Notes: generated from the sequence alone by a model not told the origin. Counted from the first letter of the stretch, positions 24,525-33,485 are shown. The stretch is DNA of 64,000 nt from Streptomyces carminius (GCF_002794255.1 NZ_PGGW01000057.1:126656-190655), one strand, 5' to 3'. Translations and numbers: made by a program.

Positions 24525-24978
24525 GCGGTGCCCCGGCGGCGCCGGGCGCGGTGTCCCCGGCCCCTTCGGCGCCCTGCCCGCCGGCCGGGGACACCGGGGA
24601 CGACAGAGCCAGTACGAGGACGCCCAGCGCGGCCATCACAACGGCGAACGCGGCCCACCCCACCAGCGCGGCGGCCACCGCGCCGAGCACCCCGTGCCCG
24701 ACGGCCACACCGGCCAGCAGCACGCGGGCGGGCCGGCCCGGCGCCCGGCCGGTCAGGGCGGTGCGGAGCAGCAGCGCGCCGCACAGCAGCAGCAGGACTG
24801 CCAGGACGGCGCCGCCGGCCCAGGCGGAGACGGCCGCGACGCGCGGGTCGAGCCCGGCCAGGGACATGTCCTGCCGGTCGACCATGACCCCGAGGATCCA
24901 GTGCAGCACCGCGACCCCCGCGGCCTCGGACACCAGTACCGCGGTCGCCGCCAGGGCCACCGGCCGTCCGTGCGCCAT
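24505..24978 (-). CDS. Four-helix integral membrane protein, unknown function
   Basis: A 157-residue protein with about four membrane segments: VALAATAVLVSEAAGVAVLH, AGGAVLAVLLLLCGALLL, LLAGVAVGHGVLGAVAAALV and FAVVMAALGVLVLALSS. A short Gly/Ala/Pro-rich cytoplasmic tail overlaps the end of maf on the other strand. No charged catalytic residues lie in the helices. It occupies the slot of a conserved Streptomyces membrane protein between maf and accA (as I recall). Transcribed divergently from accA across 377 bp. Confidence 0.75.
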   Translation of the reverse strand: MAHGRPVALAATAVLVSEAAGVAVLHWILGVMVDRQDMSLAGLDPRVAAVSAWAGGAVLAVLLLLCGALLLRTALTGRAPGRPARVLLAGVAVGHGVLGAVAAALVGWAAFAVVMAALGVLVLALSSPVSPAGGQGAEGAGDTAPGAAGAPLRPTTP

Positions 24979-25234
24979 GCCCGTACCCCGCTTCCGTCCC
25001 CGCCCCGCCCGTCCGTCCGTCCGGCAGCGCGCATGCTACTAGCGGGTAGCGCCGCCGGGAAGCCGCGGCGCACCGGCAAAGAATTGCCCCGTCGTTCATA
25101 GGAATCCCACAAAGAACCGGCGATTCCACCGCAGCGCCCGGACAGTAACCTTGACCACACGGCGAATCTCCGGCCGGAGCCGTGAGGCCCGGCGTACCGT
25201 GTGCTCACAGGGGGTTTGGGCTTCTCAGGATTTC

Positions 25235-25249
25235 CGGAATCACATTCCG
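25235..25249. promoter_or_regulatory. Palindrome in the long accA upstream region
   Basis: CGGAATCACATTCCG is a perfect 6-3-6 inverted repeat 107 bp before the accA start. The 377-bp intergenic stretch 24979-25355 is less GC-rich than its surroundings and contains no ORF with coding character. TAAACT at 25302-25307 could be a -10 element but has no convincing -35. The palindrome is a plausible operator for the carboxylase gene; the regulator is unknown. Confidence 0.35.
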
Positions 25250-25355
25250 TGTGGGCAAGCTCACCCCCCGGGGCGACTCGGCGTGCGGTGTCGCCACTAC
25301 CTAAACTCACATCGCTCATGTGTTGCTGCGGCCCAGCGCCAAGGAGGAAGCCATC

Positions 25356-27134
25356 GTGCGCAAGGTGCTCATCGCCAATCGCGGTGAAATCGCTGTCCGC
25401 GTCGCCCGGGCCTGCCGGGACGCCGGGATCGCGAGTGTGGCCGTCTACGCCGACCCGGACCGGGACGCGCTGCACGTGAAGGCGGCGGACGAGGCCTTCG
25501 CGCTGGGCGGCGACACCCCGGCCACCAGCTACCTGGACATGGCCAAGGTACTGAAGGCCGCCGCCGACTCCGGCGCGGACGCGATCCACCCCGGCTACGG
25601 CTTCCTCTCGGAGAACGCCGACTTCGCCCAGGCCGTCCTGGACGCCGGGCTGATCTGGATCGGCCCGCCCCCGCAGGCCATCCGCGACCTGGGCGACAAG
25701 GTGGCGGCCCGCCACATCGCCCAGCGCGCCGGCGCGCCGCTGGTCGCGGGCACCCCCGACCCGGTCTCCGGCTCGGACGAGGTCCTCGCCTTCGCCCAGG
25801 AGCACGGTCTGCCGATCGCCATCAAGGCCGCCTTCGGCGGCGGCGGACGCGGTCTGAAGGTCGCCCGCACCCTTGAGGAGGTGCCGGAGCTGTACGACTC
25901 GGCCGTCCGCGAGGCGGTGGCCGCCTTCGGCCGCGGCGAGTGCTTCGTGGAGCGCTATCTGGACCGGCCGCGCCATGTGGAGACCCAGTGCCTGGCCGAC
26001 AAGCACGGCAACGTGGTGGTCGTCTCCACCCGGGACTGCTCGCTGCAGCGCCGCCACCAGAAGCTGGTGGAGGAGGCCCCCGCGCCGTTCCTGACCGCCG
26101 AGCAGAACGCCGAGCTGTACCGCGCGTCCAAGGCCATCCTCAAGGAGGCGGGCTACGAGGGCGCCGGCACCTGCGAGTTCCTGGTCGGCCAGGACGGCAC
26201 GATCTCCTTCCTGGAGGTCAACACCCGCCTCCAGGTGGAGCACCCGGTGACCGAGGAGGTCACCGGCATCGACCTGGTCCGCGAGATGTTCCGGATCGCC
26301 GACGGCGAGGAACTGGGCTACGACGACCCGGTGCTGCGCGGCCACTCCTTCGAGTTCCGCATCAACGGCGAGGACCCGGGCCGGGGCTTCCTCCCGGCCC
26401 CGGGCACGGTCACCGTCTTCGCCCCGCCCGCCGGTCCGGGCGTGCGGCTGGACGCGGGCGTGGAGTCCGGCTCGGTCATCGGCCCGGCCTGGGACTCGCT
26501 GCTGGCCAAGCTGATCGTCACCGGCGCCACCCGGCAGCAGGCCCTGCAGCGCGCCGCCCGCGCCCTGGCGGAGTTCCAGGTCGAGGGCATGGCGACCGCC
26601 CTCCCGTTCCACCGCGCGGCGGTCGCCGACCCGGCCTTCGCACCCGAGGTCAACGGCCGTCCCGAGGGTCCGTTCAGCGTTCACACCCGGTGGATCGAAA
26701 CCGAGTTCGTCAACGAGATCAAACCGTTCACCGCAACCGCCGACGCGGAGGCGGAGGAGGACGAGCCCGGCCGGGAGACCGTCGTGGTCGAGGTCGGCGG
26801 CAAGCGCCTGGAGGTCTCCCTGCCCGCCTCGCTGGGGATGACACTGGCCCGCACCGCGGCGGCCGGCGGCGCCCGCCCCAAGCGGCGCGCGGCCAGGAAG
26901 TCCGGCCCGGCCGCCTCCGGTGACGCCCTGGCCTCCCCGATGCAGGGCACCATCGTCAAGGTCGCCGTGGAGGAGGGCCAGCAGGTCGCCGAGGGCGAAC
27001 TCGTCATCGTCCTGGAGGCGATGAAGATGGAGCAGCCCATCACCGCCCACCGCGCCGGCACCGTCAAGGGGCTCAGCGCCGCCGTCGGCGCGAGCGTCAG
27101 CTCCGGCGCCGTCATCTGCGAGATCAAGGACTGA
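25356..27134 (+). CDS. accA: Biotin carboxylase / biotin carboxyl carrier alpha subunit
   Basis: A 592-residue protein, GTG 25356 after AAGGAGG. Residues 1 to about 450 are the ATP-grasp biotin carboxylase (KVLIANRGEIAVRVARAC, IKAAFGGGGRGLKVA glycine loop, FLEVNTRLQVEHPVTEEVTG catalytic strand). A linker leads to the C-terminal carrier domain, where EAMKMEQP holds biotinylated Lys557. It carboxylates biotin with bicarbonate and ATP and passes CO2 to PccB/AccB, making malonyl- or methylmalonyl-CoA for lipids and polyketides. Length matches S. coelicolor AccA1/AccA2. The biotin ligase gene lies nearby. A bidirectional terminator follows. Confidence 0.96.
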   Translation: MRKVLIANRGEIAVRVARACRDAGIASVAVYADPDRDALHVKAADEAFALGGDTPATSYLDMAKVLKAAADSGADAIHPGYGFLSENADFAQAVLDAGLIWIGPPPQAIRDLGDKVAARHIAQRAGAPLVAGTPDPVSGSDEVLAFAQEHGLPIAIKAAFGGGGRGLKVARTLEEVPELYDSAVREAVAAFGRGECFVERYLDRPRHVETQCLADKHGNVVVVSTRDCSLQRRHQKLVEEAPAPFLTAEQNAELYRASKAILKEAGYEGAGTCEFLVGQDGTISFLEVNTRLQVEHPVTEEVTGIDLVREMFRIADGEELGYDDPVLRGHSFEFRINGEDPGRGFLPAPGTVTVFAPPAGPGVRLDAGVESGSVIGPAWDSLLAKLIVTGATRQQALQRAARALAEFQVEGMATALPFHRAAVADPAFAPEVNGRPEGPFSVHTRWIETEFVNEIKPFTATADAEAEEDEPGRETVVVEVGGKRLEVSLPASLGMTLARTAAAGGARPKRRAARKSGPAASGDALASPMQGTIVKVAVEEGQQVAEGELVIVLEAMKMEQPITAHRAGTVKGLSAAVGASVSSGAVICEIKD

Positions 27135-27150
27135 CCGGACGGCAGACCCG

Positions 27151-27198
27151 GCACGGGCGGGGCGGGACGGCACGGCGGCCGTCCCGCCCCGCCCGTGC
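27151..27198. terminator. Bidirectional 20-bp terminator between accA and the DeoR-family gene
   Basis: GCACGGGCGGGGCGGGACGG (27151-27170) pairs perfectly with 27179-27198, loop 8 nt, placed between two convergent stops. Confidence 0.85.
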
Positions 27199-27207
27199 GT
27201 CGGACGG

Positions 27208-28230
27208 TCAGTGGTGGCGGCGCGGGGCCAGGTCCGTGACCCGGCCCGGCTGGCCCTCGCCCGGAGCGGGCGGGGGAGCCGCGCGCAGTTGCTGTGAACC
27301 GCCTCCCCCGCCGCTCTGCGGGTGCTGGCGGCGCTGCCCCGGCAGCGGCACCTCGCGGCGGGGCTGCCGCCCCGTGCCACCCGTACCGCCCTCCCCGCCC
27401 GTACCGCCCGGCCCGGGGTGCCCGGCCGGACCGCCCAGGTGGGCGCCCGCCTCGCCGGCCACCGCGATCTGGACGCCCTGGTCGGCCAGGGCCTGCAGCT
27501 CCGCCGCCGCCCGCTCGTCCTGCGCCGGGGGCTCGTTGGTCACCAGGCGGGTGATCAGGTCCGGGGAGATCGTCTGGAACATCGTGTCGACACCGAGCTT
27601 GGTGTGGTCGGCGAGGACGACGACCTCCGCCGCGGCCCGCACCAGCGCGCGGTCCACGCTCGCCGACAGCATGTTGGCGGTGGACAGGCCGCGTTCGGCC
27701 GTCAGCCCGTTGCCGGACAGGAAGGCACGGGACACCCGCAGCCCCTGCAGGGAATGCTCGGCGCCGCTGCCGACCAGCGCGTAGTCGGCCCCGCGCAGTG
27801 TGCCGCCGGTCATCACCACCTCGACGCGGTTGGCATGCGCCAGCACCTGCGCGACCAGCAGCGAGTTGGTGACCACGGTCAGGCCCGGCACCCGCGCCAG
27901 ACGGCGGGCCAGCTCCTGGGTGGTCGTGCCGGCGCCGAGGACGACGGCCTCGCCCTCCTGGACGAGGCCCGCGGCCAGATCGGCGATGGCCGTCTTCTCC
28001 GCGGTCGCCACATGCGCCTTCTGGGGGAAGCCCGACTCCCGGGTGAAGCCGCCGGGCAGCACCGCGCCGCCGTGGCGGCGGTCGAGCAGTCCCTCGGCCT
28101 CCAGCGCCCGGACATCGCGCCGTACGGTCACTTCGGAGGTCTGGACGACTCGCGCGAGCTCCCGGAGCGAGACGGCTCCGTTGGCACGCACCATTTCGAG
28201 GATCAGTTGGCGACGTTCTGCAGCGAACAC
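27208..28230 (-). CDS. DeoR/GlpR-family transcriptional regulator
   Basis: A 340-residue repressor. The N-terminal winged helix begins RRQLILEMVRANGAVSLREL and has the recognition segment TSEVTVRRDVRALEAEGLLD. The C-terminal sugar-phosphate sensor has the family motifs VVLGAGTTTQELARRL, TVVTNSLLVAQVL, VVMTGGTLRG and LADHTKLG. A disordered Gly/Pro/Gln tail of about 80 residues follows. The ligand is likely a phosphorylated sugar. It lies between accA and lpdA, a few kb from the nucleoside genes. It is one candidate for the regulator of the CTACGCGCGTAG sites, though its own promoter lacks that palindrome. Confidence 0.88.
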   Translation of the reverse strand: MFAAERRQLILEMVRANGAVSLRELARVVQTSEVTVRRDVRALEAEGLLDRRHGGAVLPGGFTRESGFPQKAHVATAEKTAIADLAAGLVQEGEAVVLGAGTTTQELARRLARVPGLTVVTNSLLVAQVLAHANRVEVVMTGGTLRGADYALVGSGAEHSLQGLRVSRAFLSGNGLTAERGLSTANMLSASVDRALVRAAAEVVVLADHTKLGVDTMFQTISPDLITRLVTNEPPAQDERAAAELQALADQGVQIAVAGEAGAHLGGPAGHPGPGGTGGEGGTGGTGRQPRREVPLPGQRRQHPQSGGGGGSQQLRAAPPPAPGEGQPGRVTDLAPRRHH

Positions 28231-28262
28231 AGAACTGACAGTAACCTGCCCGACCGTCTGCT

Positions 28263-28281
28263 TTCAGCTGTTTCCGCTGAA
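28263..28281. promoter_or_regulatory. Inverted repeat upstream of the DeoR-family gene
   Basis: TTCAGC, 7 nt, GCTGAA, beginning 33 bp upstream of the start codon in an AT-richer stretch. Possible autoregulatory operator. Confidence 0.35.
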
Positions 28282-28363
28282 TAACGGAAGTTGTCCGTAG
28301 CCGTGTCCCGGCCGTGGTATAGGCGATCGTTTCCGGGCGGATCCGGCGGAACCAGACCGCTGA

Positions 28364-29803
28364 TCAGCCCTCTTCGGCCGTCTTCCGGGTGTGGAGCTGC
28401 CGTGCCACCTCGGCGATCGAGCCCGAGAGGGAGGGATAGACGGTGAAGGTGTTCGCGATCTGTTCGACCGTCAGGTTGTTGTCGACCGCTATCGAGATCG
28501 GATGGATGAGCTCGCTGGCGCGCGGTGCCACCACCACGCCCCCGACCACGATGCCCGTGCCCGGCCGGCAGAACAGCTTCACGAAGCCGTCCCGGATGCC
28601 CTGCATCTTGGCGCGCGGGTTGCGCAGCAGCGGCAGCTTGACCGCGCGGGCGTCGATACGGCCGCTGTCCACGTCGGCCTGCGAGTAGCCGACGGTGGCG
28701 ATCTCCGGGTCGGTGAAGACGTTCGCCGAGACCGTCTTGAGGTCCAGCGGCGCCACCGTCTCGCCCAGGAAGTGGTACATCGCGATCCGGCCCTGCATGG
28801 CCGCGACCGAGGCGAGCGCGAAGACGCCCGTGCAGTCGCCGGCCGCGTAGACGCCGGGGACGGAGGTGCGCGAGACCCGGTCCGTCCGGATGTGGCCCGA
28901 CTCCCGCAGCCTGACCCCGGCCTCCTCCAGACCGATGCCCGCGGTGTTGGGGACCGCCCCGACCGCCATCAGGCAGTGGCTGCCGGTGATGACCCGGCCG
29001 TCCGAGAGGGTGACCTCGACCCGGTCCCCCACCCGCTTGACCGAGGCCGCCCGGGAGCGCGACAGCACGTTCATGCCGCGGCGCCGGAAGACCTCCTCCA
29101 GCACCACCGCCGCGTCCGGGTCCTCGCCGGGCAGCACCCGGTCGCGCGAGGAGACCAGCGTCACCCGGGAGCCGAGCGCCTGGTAGGCGCCGGCGAACTC
29201 GGCACCGGTGACGCCGGAGCCGACCACGATCAGCTCCTCGGGCTGCTCCTCCAGGTCGTACACCTGGGTCCAGTTCAGGATGCGCTCACCGTCCGGGAGG
29301 GCGTCGGCCAGCTCGCGCGGCTTGCCGCCGGTGGCGACGAGGACGGCGTCCGCCGTCAGCCGCTGCTCCCCGCCCTCGCCCGTCTCCACGACCACCTGGC
29401 GCGAACCGTCGGACGCCTGGTGCGGCTCCAGCCGGCCGCGGCCGCGCAGCACCCGGGCGCCGGCCCGGGTGACGGCGGCGGTGATGTCGTGCGACTGGGC
29501 GAGCGCCAGGCGCTTGACCCGCCGGTTGACCCTGCCCAGATCCACCCCGACGACCCGGGCGGGATTGTCGGGGTCGGGTGTGCCGTCCTCGACGATGATG
29601 CCGAGCTCCTCGTAGGAGGAGTCGAAGTTCGTCATCACCTCGGCGGTGGCGATGAGCGTCTTGGAGGGGACGCAGTCGGTCAGCACCGACGCCCCGCCCA
29701 GACCGTCCCGGTCGACGACGGTCACCTCCGCGCCGAGCTGCGCGGCCACCAGCGCCGCCTCGTAGCCGCCGGGCCCACCACCGATGATCACGATCCGAGT
29801 CAC
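28364..29803 (-). CDS. lpdA: NAD(P)H-quinone/lipoamide-dehydrogenase-like flavoprotein
   Basis: A 479-residue pyridine nucleotide-disulfide oxidoreductase; GTG 29803 is chosen so the protein begins MTRIVIIGGGPGGYEAALVA, the FAD Rossmann motif. The NAD(P) motif is ELIVVGSGVTGAEFAGAY, the second FAD motif is GVYAAGDCTGVFALA, and the C-terminal dimer domain ends in IHPISIAVDNNLTVEQIANT. The redox segment reads GGASVLTDCVPSKTLI with a single cysteine, so the disulfide chemistry of true lipoamide dehydrogenases is lost. This agrees with the quinone-reducing LpdA branch of actinobacteria (M. tuberculosis Rv3303c type). Not part of a 2-oxoacid dehydrogenase operon here. Confidence 0.9.
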   Translation of the reverse strand: MTRIVIIGGGPGGYEAALVAAQLGAEVTVVDRDGLGGASVLTDCVPSKTLIATAEVMTNFDSSYEELGIIVEDGTPDPDNPARVVGVDLGRVNRRVKRLALAQSHDITAAVTRAGARVLRGRGRLEPHQASDGSRQVVVETGEGGEQRLTADAVLVATGGKPRELADALPDGERILNWTQVYDLEEQPEELIVVGSGVTGAEFAGAYQALGSRVTLVSSRDRVLPGEDPDAAVVLEEVFRRRGMNVLSRSRAASVKRVGDRVEVTLSDGRVITGSHCLMAVGAVPNTAGIGLEEAGVRLRESGHIRTDRVSRTSVPGVYAAGDCTGVFALASVAAMQGRIAMYHFLGETVAPLDLKTVSANVFTDPEIATVGYSQADVDSGRIDARAVKLPLLRNPRAKMQGIRDGFVKLFCRPGTGIVVGGVVVAPRASELIHPISIAVDNNLTVEQIANTFTVYPSLSGSIAEVARQLHTRKTAEEG

Positions 29804-29906
29804 GTGTCCCAGTCTGACACGCGACGCCCGCGCGCCCGGCACCACCCGCCGACCGCACGGGCACTCCGGCCGGGGGGCGGCGCCCGCCGCCCGCTAACCT
29901 CGTCGC

Positions 29907-30344
29907 ATGTCGCTCTACGCCGCCTATGCCGGAAACCTCGACGCCCGGCTGATGTCCCGCCGCGCCCCGCACTCCCCGCTGCGCGGCACCGGCTGGCTCA
30001 GCGGATGGCGGCTGACCTTCGGCGGTGAGCACATGGGCTGGGAGGGATCGCTCGCGACCCTCGTCGAGGATCCGCTGTCGGAGGTCTTCGTCGCGCTGTA
30101 CGACATCGCACCCATGGACGAGGACTCCATCGACCGCTGGGAGGGCGTCGGCATGGGCATCTACCGCCGCACCCGGGTGCGGGTGCACACCCTGGACGGC
30201 GACGAGACGGCGTGGTGCTACGTGCTCAACGGCTACGAGGGCGGGCTGCCCTCGGCCCGCTATCTGGGGGAGATCGCGGAGGCGGCGGAGTCCGCGGGCG
30301 CTCCGTACGACTATGTGACGGAGCTGCGCAAGCGCCCCTGCTGA
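29907..30344 (+). CDS. Gamma-glutamylcyclotransferase-fold protein
   Basis: A 145-residue protein of the GGCT/AIG2-like fold. The substrate loop at the N-terminus reads LYAAYAGNLDARLM (canonical Y.sNL). The putative catalytic acid lies in the VALYDIAPMDEDSIDRWEGV segment, and WCYVLNGYEGGLPSARYL forms the last strand. Such proteins cyclise gamma-glutamyl amines or peptides to 5-oxoproline; the real substrate is unknown. ATG 29907 is close to the divergent lpdA start (103 bp). Small and cytoplasmic; conserved beside purine nucleoside phosphorylase, as I recall for other Streptomyces. Confidence 0.85.
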   Translation: MSLYAAYAGNLDARLMSRRAPHSPLRGTGWLSGWRLTFGGEHMGWEGSLATLVEDPLSEVFVALYDIAPMDEDSIDRWEGVGMGIYRRTRVRVHTLDGDETAWCYVLNGYEGGLPSARYLGEIAEAAESAGAPYDYVTELRKRPC

Positions 30345-30496
30345 GGATTCCGGGTGCCTCCGCCGGACACGTCCACCGCTCGCCCACCGCTCGCCCACCC
30401 GCCCATCCCCTGCTCGTCGCCGCCGTCGGAGCGCCGCGGGACCGGCCCCGGGACCACTGCCGCCCCGGTTCCGGGGAACACCCCGGCCGGGGGCGT

Positions 30497-30526
30497 CTAC
30501 GCGCGTAGGCAATTACCGGTTACCCT
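30497..30526 (+). promoter_or_regulatory. Promoter/operator of purine nucleoside phosphorylase (CTACGCGCGTAG site 1)
   Basis: The perfect palindrome CTACGCGCGTAG (30497-30508) is followed 12 bp later by TACCCT (30521-30526), a -10-like hexamer ending 7 nt before the GTG start. The same 12-mer occurs before deoC and add. Position over the -35 region suggests repression; the mRNA would be leaderless. Confidence 0.7.
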
Positions 30527-30533
30527 CATCGGC

Positions 30534-31355
30534 GTGAACGCATCTGCCAGCACGGAGTACTCCGGCGACCCCCACGCCGCCGCCGAAGCGGCCGCGGCCC
30601 GCCTCCGCGAACTGACCGGCGCGGAGAGCCACGACGTGGCCCTGGTCATGGGCTCGGGCTGGGTCCCGGCCGCCGACGCGCTCGGGGCGCCGGACCACGA
30701 GTTCCCGGTCACCGACCTCCCCGGCTTCCCGCCGCCGATGGTCGCGGGGCACGCCGGGCGGGTCCGCTCGTACCGTGCCGGCGAGCGACGCGCACTGGTC
30801 TTCCTCGGCCGCACGCACCTGTACGAGGGCCACGGCGTCGCGTCCGTCGCCCACGGTGTCCGCTCGGCGGTGGCCGCGGGCTGCAAGACCGTCGTGCTGA
30901 CCAACGGCTGCGGCGGCCTCCGCCCGGGCATGCGCCCCGGCCAGCCGGTCCTCATCCGGGACCACATCAACCTGACCGGCCGCTCCCCGATCGCCGGTGC
31001 GCACTTCGTCGACCTGACGGACCTCTATTCGCCGCGGCTGCGCGCGCTGTGCCAGGAGGTGGACGGCACGCTGGAGGAGGGCGTCTACGTCCAGTTCCCC
31101 GGCCCGCACTACGAGACGCCCGCCGAGATCGGCATGGTCCGGGCGATCGGCGGCGACCTGGTCGGCATGTCCACCGTGCTGGAGGCGATCGCCGCGCGGG
31201 AGGCGGGCGCGGAGGTGCTGGGCATCTCCCTGGTCACCAATCTGGCCGCGGGCATGACCGGCGAGCCCCTCAACCACGAGGAGGTCCTCCGGGCCGGCCG
31301 CGACTCGGCCGCCCGGATGGGTGAACTGCTGGCCCGCGTCCTGCCCCGCGTCTGA
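30534..31355 (+). CDS. Purine nucleoside phosphorylase
   Basis: A 273-residue trimeric-type (PNP/MTAP family) enzyme. Motifs: ALVMGSGWVPAADALG (phosphate loop), MVAGHAGRVRSYRAGERRAL, VVLTNGCGGLRPGMRPGQPV, YVQFPGPHYETPAEIGMVRA with the purine-binding Glu, and GMSTVLEAIAAREAGAEVLG. It splits inosine, guanosine and deoxy forms with phosphate to base plus (deoxy)ribose-1-phosphate. Ribose-1-P can go to the phosphomutase gene 330 bp downstream, and deoxyribose-5-P then to DeoC. GTG 30534 lies 7 nt from a -10 element, so translation is probably leaderless. Confidence 0.95.
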   Translation: MNASASTEYSGDPHAAAEAAAARLRELTGAESHDVALVMGSGWVPAADALGAPDHEFPVTDLPGFPPPMVAGHAGRVRSYRAGERRALVFLGRTHLYEGHGVASVAHGVRSAVAAGCKTVVLTNGCGGLRPGMRPGQPVLIRDHINLTGRSPIAGAHFVDLTDLYSPRLRALCQEVDGTLEEGVYVQFPGPHYETPAEIGMVRAIGGDLVGMSTVLEAIAAREAGAEVLGISLVTNLAAGMTGEPLNHEEVLRAGRDSAARMGELLARVLPRV

Positions 31356-31685
31356 CCGGCCGGCACGATGGGCGCCCGCCCCTCCCCCGTACGGTCCGGG
31401 CGGTGCCGTACGCCCCGCGGGCCGGTCCCGGACGGCACCCTGGCGACACCCGGACGACACCCTGGCGATGAGGTGCCCGGTGGGGTCCGGGAGCGTCCCG
31501 GGTAGGAGTGGGCCGGAGACCGGCGAGGACCCGCGGACGCCGGTGGACACCGACGGAGCCGACGAAGACCGACCAGAGGGAGTTCCCGCGGCCGCCCCGG
31601 CGCGGGAGTGGCGGCGGACGGGAGCGCCCGCCCGGCGCCGCCCGTACGGCGGCCGTGCGAGACGACACGCGAGAGCGGAGACGAC

Positions 31686-33368
31686 GTGACAACCGTGCAC
31701 GATGAGCTGACCGCCCGGGCGCGGTCCTGGCTGGACGAGGACCCGGACCCGGAGACCCGCGAGGAACTGGCCGGGCTCCTCGAGGCACAGGACTTCGGCG
31801 AACTGGCCGACCGCTTCTCCGGCACCCTCCGGTTCGGCACCGCCGGGCTCCGCGGCGAACTGGGCGCGGGACCGATGCGGATGAACCGCGCGGTCGTCGT
31901 CCGGGCCGCGGCCGGGCTCGCGGCGCACCTGCGGCGGGCCGGGCACGGTGGCGGCCTGGTCGTCGTCGGGTACGACGCCCGCCACAAGAGCGCCGACTTC
32001 GCGCGCGACACCGCCGCCGTGCTGGTCGGCGCCGGTCTGCGGGCCGCCCTGCTGCCCCGCCCCCTGCCCACCCCCGTCCTGGCCTTCGCCGTACGGCACC
32101 TGGACGCCGCCGCCGGCGTCATGGTCACCGCGAGCCACAATCCGCCCCGGGACAACGGCTACAAGGTCTACCTCGGTGGGGGCGCGCAGATCGTGTCGCC
32201 GGACGACGCGCGGATCGCCGACGAGATCGCCTCGATCGGCTCCCTGTCGGAGGTCCCGCGCGCCGAGGACGGCTGGGACGTCCTCGGCGAGGAGATCACC
32301 GAGGCCTATCTGGAGCGGGCGGTCTCGGTCCTCACCCCGCGTTCCCCCCGGGACGTGCGCGTCGTCCACACCGCCCTGCACGGGGTGGGGGGCGCGGTCG
32401 TGGCCGCGGCCTTCGAGCGGGCGGGCTTCCCCGCGCCGATCGCGGTGGCCGAGCAGGCCGGGCCCGATCCCGACTTCCCGACCGTCGCCTTCCCCAACCC
32501 CGAGGAGCCCGGGGCGATGGACCTGGCCTTCGCCACCGCCCGTGACCGTCAGGCGGAGGGCGTCGACCTGGTCATCGCCAACGACCCCGACGCCGACCGC
32601 TGTGCGGTGGCGGTGCCCGACCCGGGCTCGGACACCGGCTGGCGGATGCTGCGCGGCGACGAGGTGGGCGCGCTGCTGGCCACCCATCTGGTGCACAAAC
32701 GGGCCCGGGGCACCTTCGCCACCACGATCGTCTCCTCCTCCCTGCTGTCGAAGATCGCCGCCGAGGCGGGCGTGCCGTACACCGAGACACTGACCGGCTT
32801 CAAGTGGCTGTCCCGGGCGGACGGGCTGCGCTACGCCTACGAGGAGGCGCTGGGCTACTGCGTCGACCCCGAAGGTGTCCGCGACAAGGACGGCGTCACC
32901 GCCGCGCTGCTCGTCGCCGAGCTGGCCGCGGAGCTGAAGGAGACCGGCCGCACCCTGACGGAGCTGCTGGACGACCTCGCGGCGCGCTACGGGCTGCACG
33001 CCACCGACCAGCTCTCGGTGCGGGTGGCGGACCTGTCCCTGATCGAGGCGGCGATGCGCCGGCTGCGCGGGACGCCGCCGGTCACCCTGGGCGGTCTGAC
33101 CGTCACCTCGGCCGAGGACCTCGGCCGGGGTGACGGCGGTCTCCCGCCGGCCGACGTGCTCCGCTACCACCTGGCCGGCGACTCCCGGCAGGGCGTCTCG
33201 GGCGCCCGGATCGTCGTCCGGCCCAGCGGCACGGAGCCGAAGCTGAAGTGCTACCTGGAAGTGGTCGTCCCCGTGGCGGACGCCTCGGAACTGTCCACCG
33301 CCCGGGCCACGGCGGACTGGGCCCTGGGCACCCTCCGGACGGACCTGGCCGCCGCCGCGGGTATCTGA
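31686..33368 (+). CDS. Phosphopentomutase/phosphoglucomutase-type phosphohexomutase
   Basis: A 560-residue alpha-D-phosphohexomutase; GTG 31686 with GGAG upstream. The catalytic phosphoserine is Ser150 in GVMVTASHNPPRDNGYKVYL; LRFGTAGLRGELGAGPMRMN opens the fold; the metal loop is VIANDPDADRCAVAV; the sugar loop follows in LTGFKWLSRADGLRYAYEEA; and the phosphate site is RIVVRPSGTEPKLKCYLE. Members with this length interconvert glucose-, mannose- or pentose-1/6-phosphates. Linkage to purine nucleoside phosphorylase suggests a phosphopentomutase role in nucleoside breakdown, which is inference. A 44-bp tandem hairpin repeat follows. Confidence 0.92.
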   Translation: MTTVHDELTARARSWLDEDPDPETREELAGLLEAQDFGELADRFSGTLRFGTAGLRGELGAGPMRMNRAVVVRAAAGLAAHLRRAGHGGGLVVVGYDARHKSADFARDTAAVLVGAGLRAALLPRPLPTPVLAFAVRHLDAAAGVMVTASHNPPRDNGYKVYLGGGAQIVSPDDARIADEIASIGSLSEVPRAEDGWDVLGEEITEAYLERAVSVLTPRSPRDVRVVHTALHGVGGAVVAAAFERAGFPAPIAVAEQAGPDPDFPTVAFPNPEEPGAMDLAFATARDRQAEGVDLVIANDPDADRCAVAVPDPGSDTGWRMLRGDEVGALLATHLVHKRARGTFATTIVSSSLLSKIAAEAGVPYTETLTGFKWLSRADGLRYAYEEALGYCVDPEGVRDKDGVTAALLVAELAAELKETGRTLTELLDDLAARYGLHATDQLSVRVADLSLIEAAMRRLRGTPPVTLGGLTVTSAEDLGRGDGGLPPADVLRYHLAGDSRQGVSGARIVVRPSGTEPKLKCYLEVVVPVADASELSTARATADWALGTLRTDLAAAAGI

Positions 33369-33380
33369 CCCGCCCGGCTC

Positions 33381-33485
33381 GGCGGTCCGCGGCACCCGGC
33401 ACACCCGCCCGGACCGCCGGGCCGGGCGGTCCGCGGCACCCGGCACACCCGCCCGGACCGCCGGGCCGGGCGGTCCGCGGCACCC
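33381..33485. repeat. 44-bp tandem repeat, 2.4 copies, with internal hairpins
   Basis: Copies at 33381-33424 and 33425-33468 are identical, and 33469-33485 starts a third. Each unit junction forms CGGACCGCC, loop GGGCCG, GGCGGTCCG (9-bp stem). It lies in the 392-bp convergent intergenic region 33369-33760 and probably acts as a tandem terminator. The rest of that region (33486-33760) shows no gene. Confidence 0.8.

Noticed and set aside
24753..27380. 875-codon minus-strand frame opposite accA
   Set aside because: Antisense shadow of a highly conserved gene.
33381..33485. Possible CRISPR array
   Set aside because: The 44-bp units are directly adjacent with no spacers and no cas genes are present.
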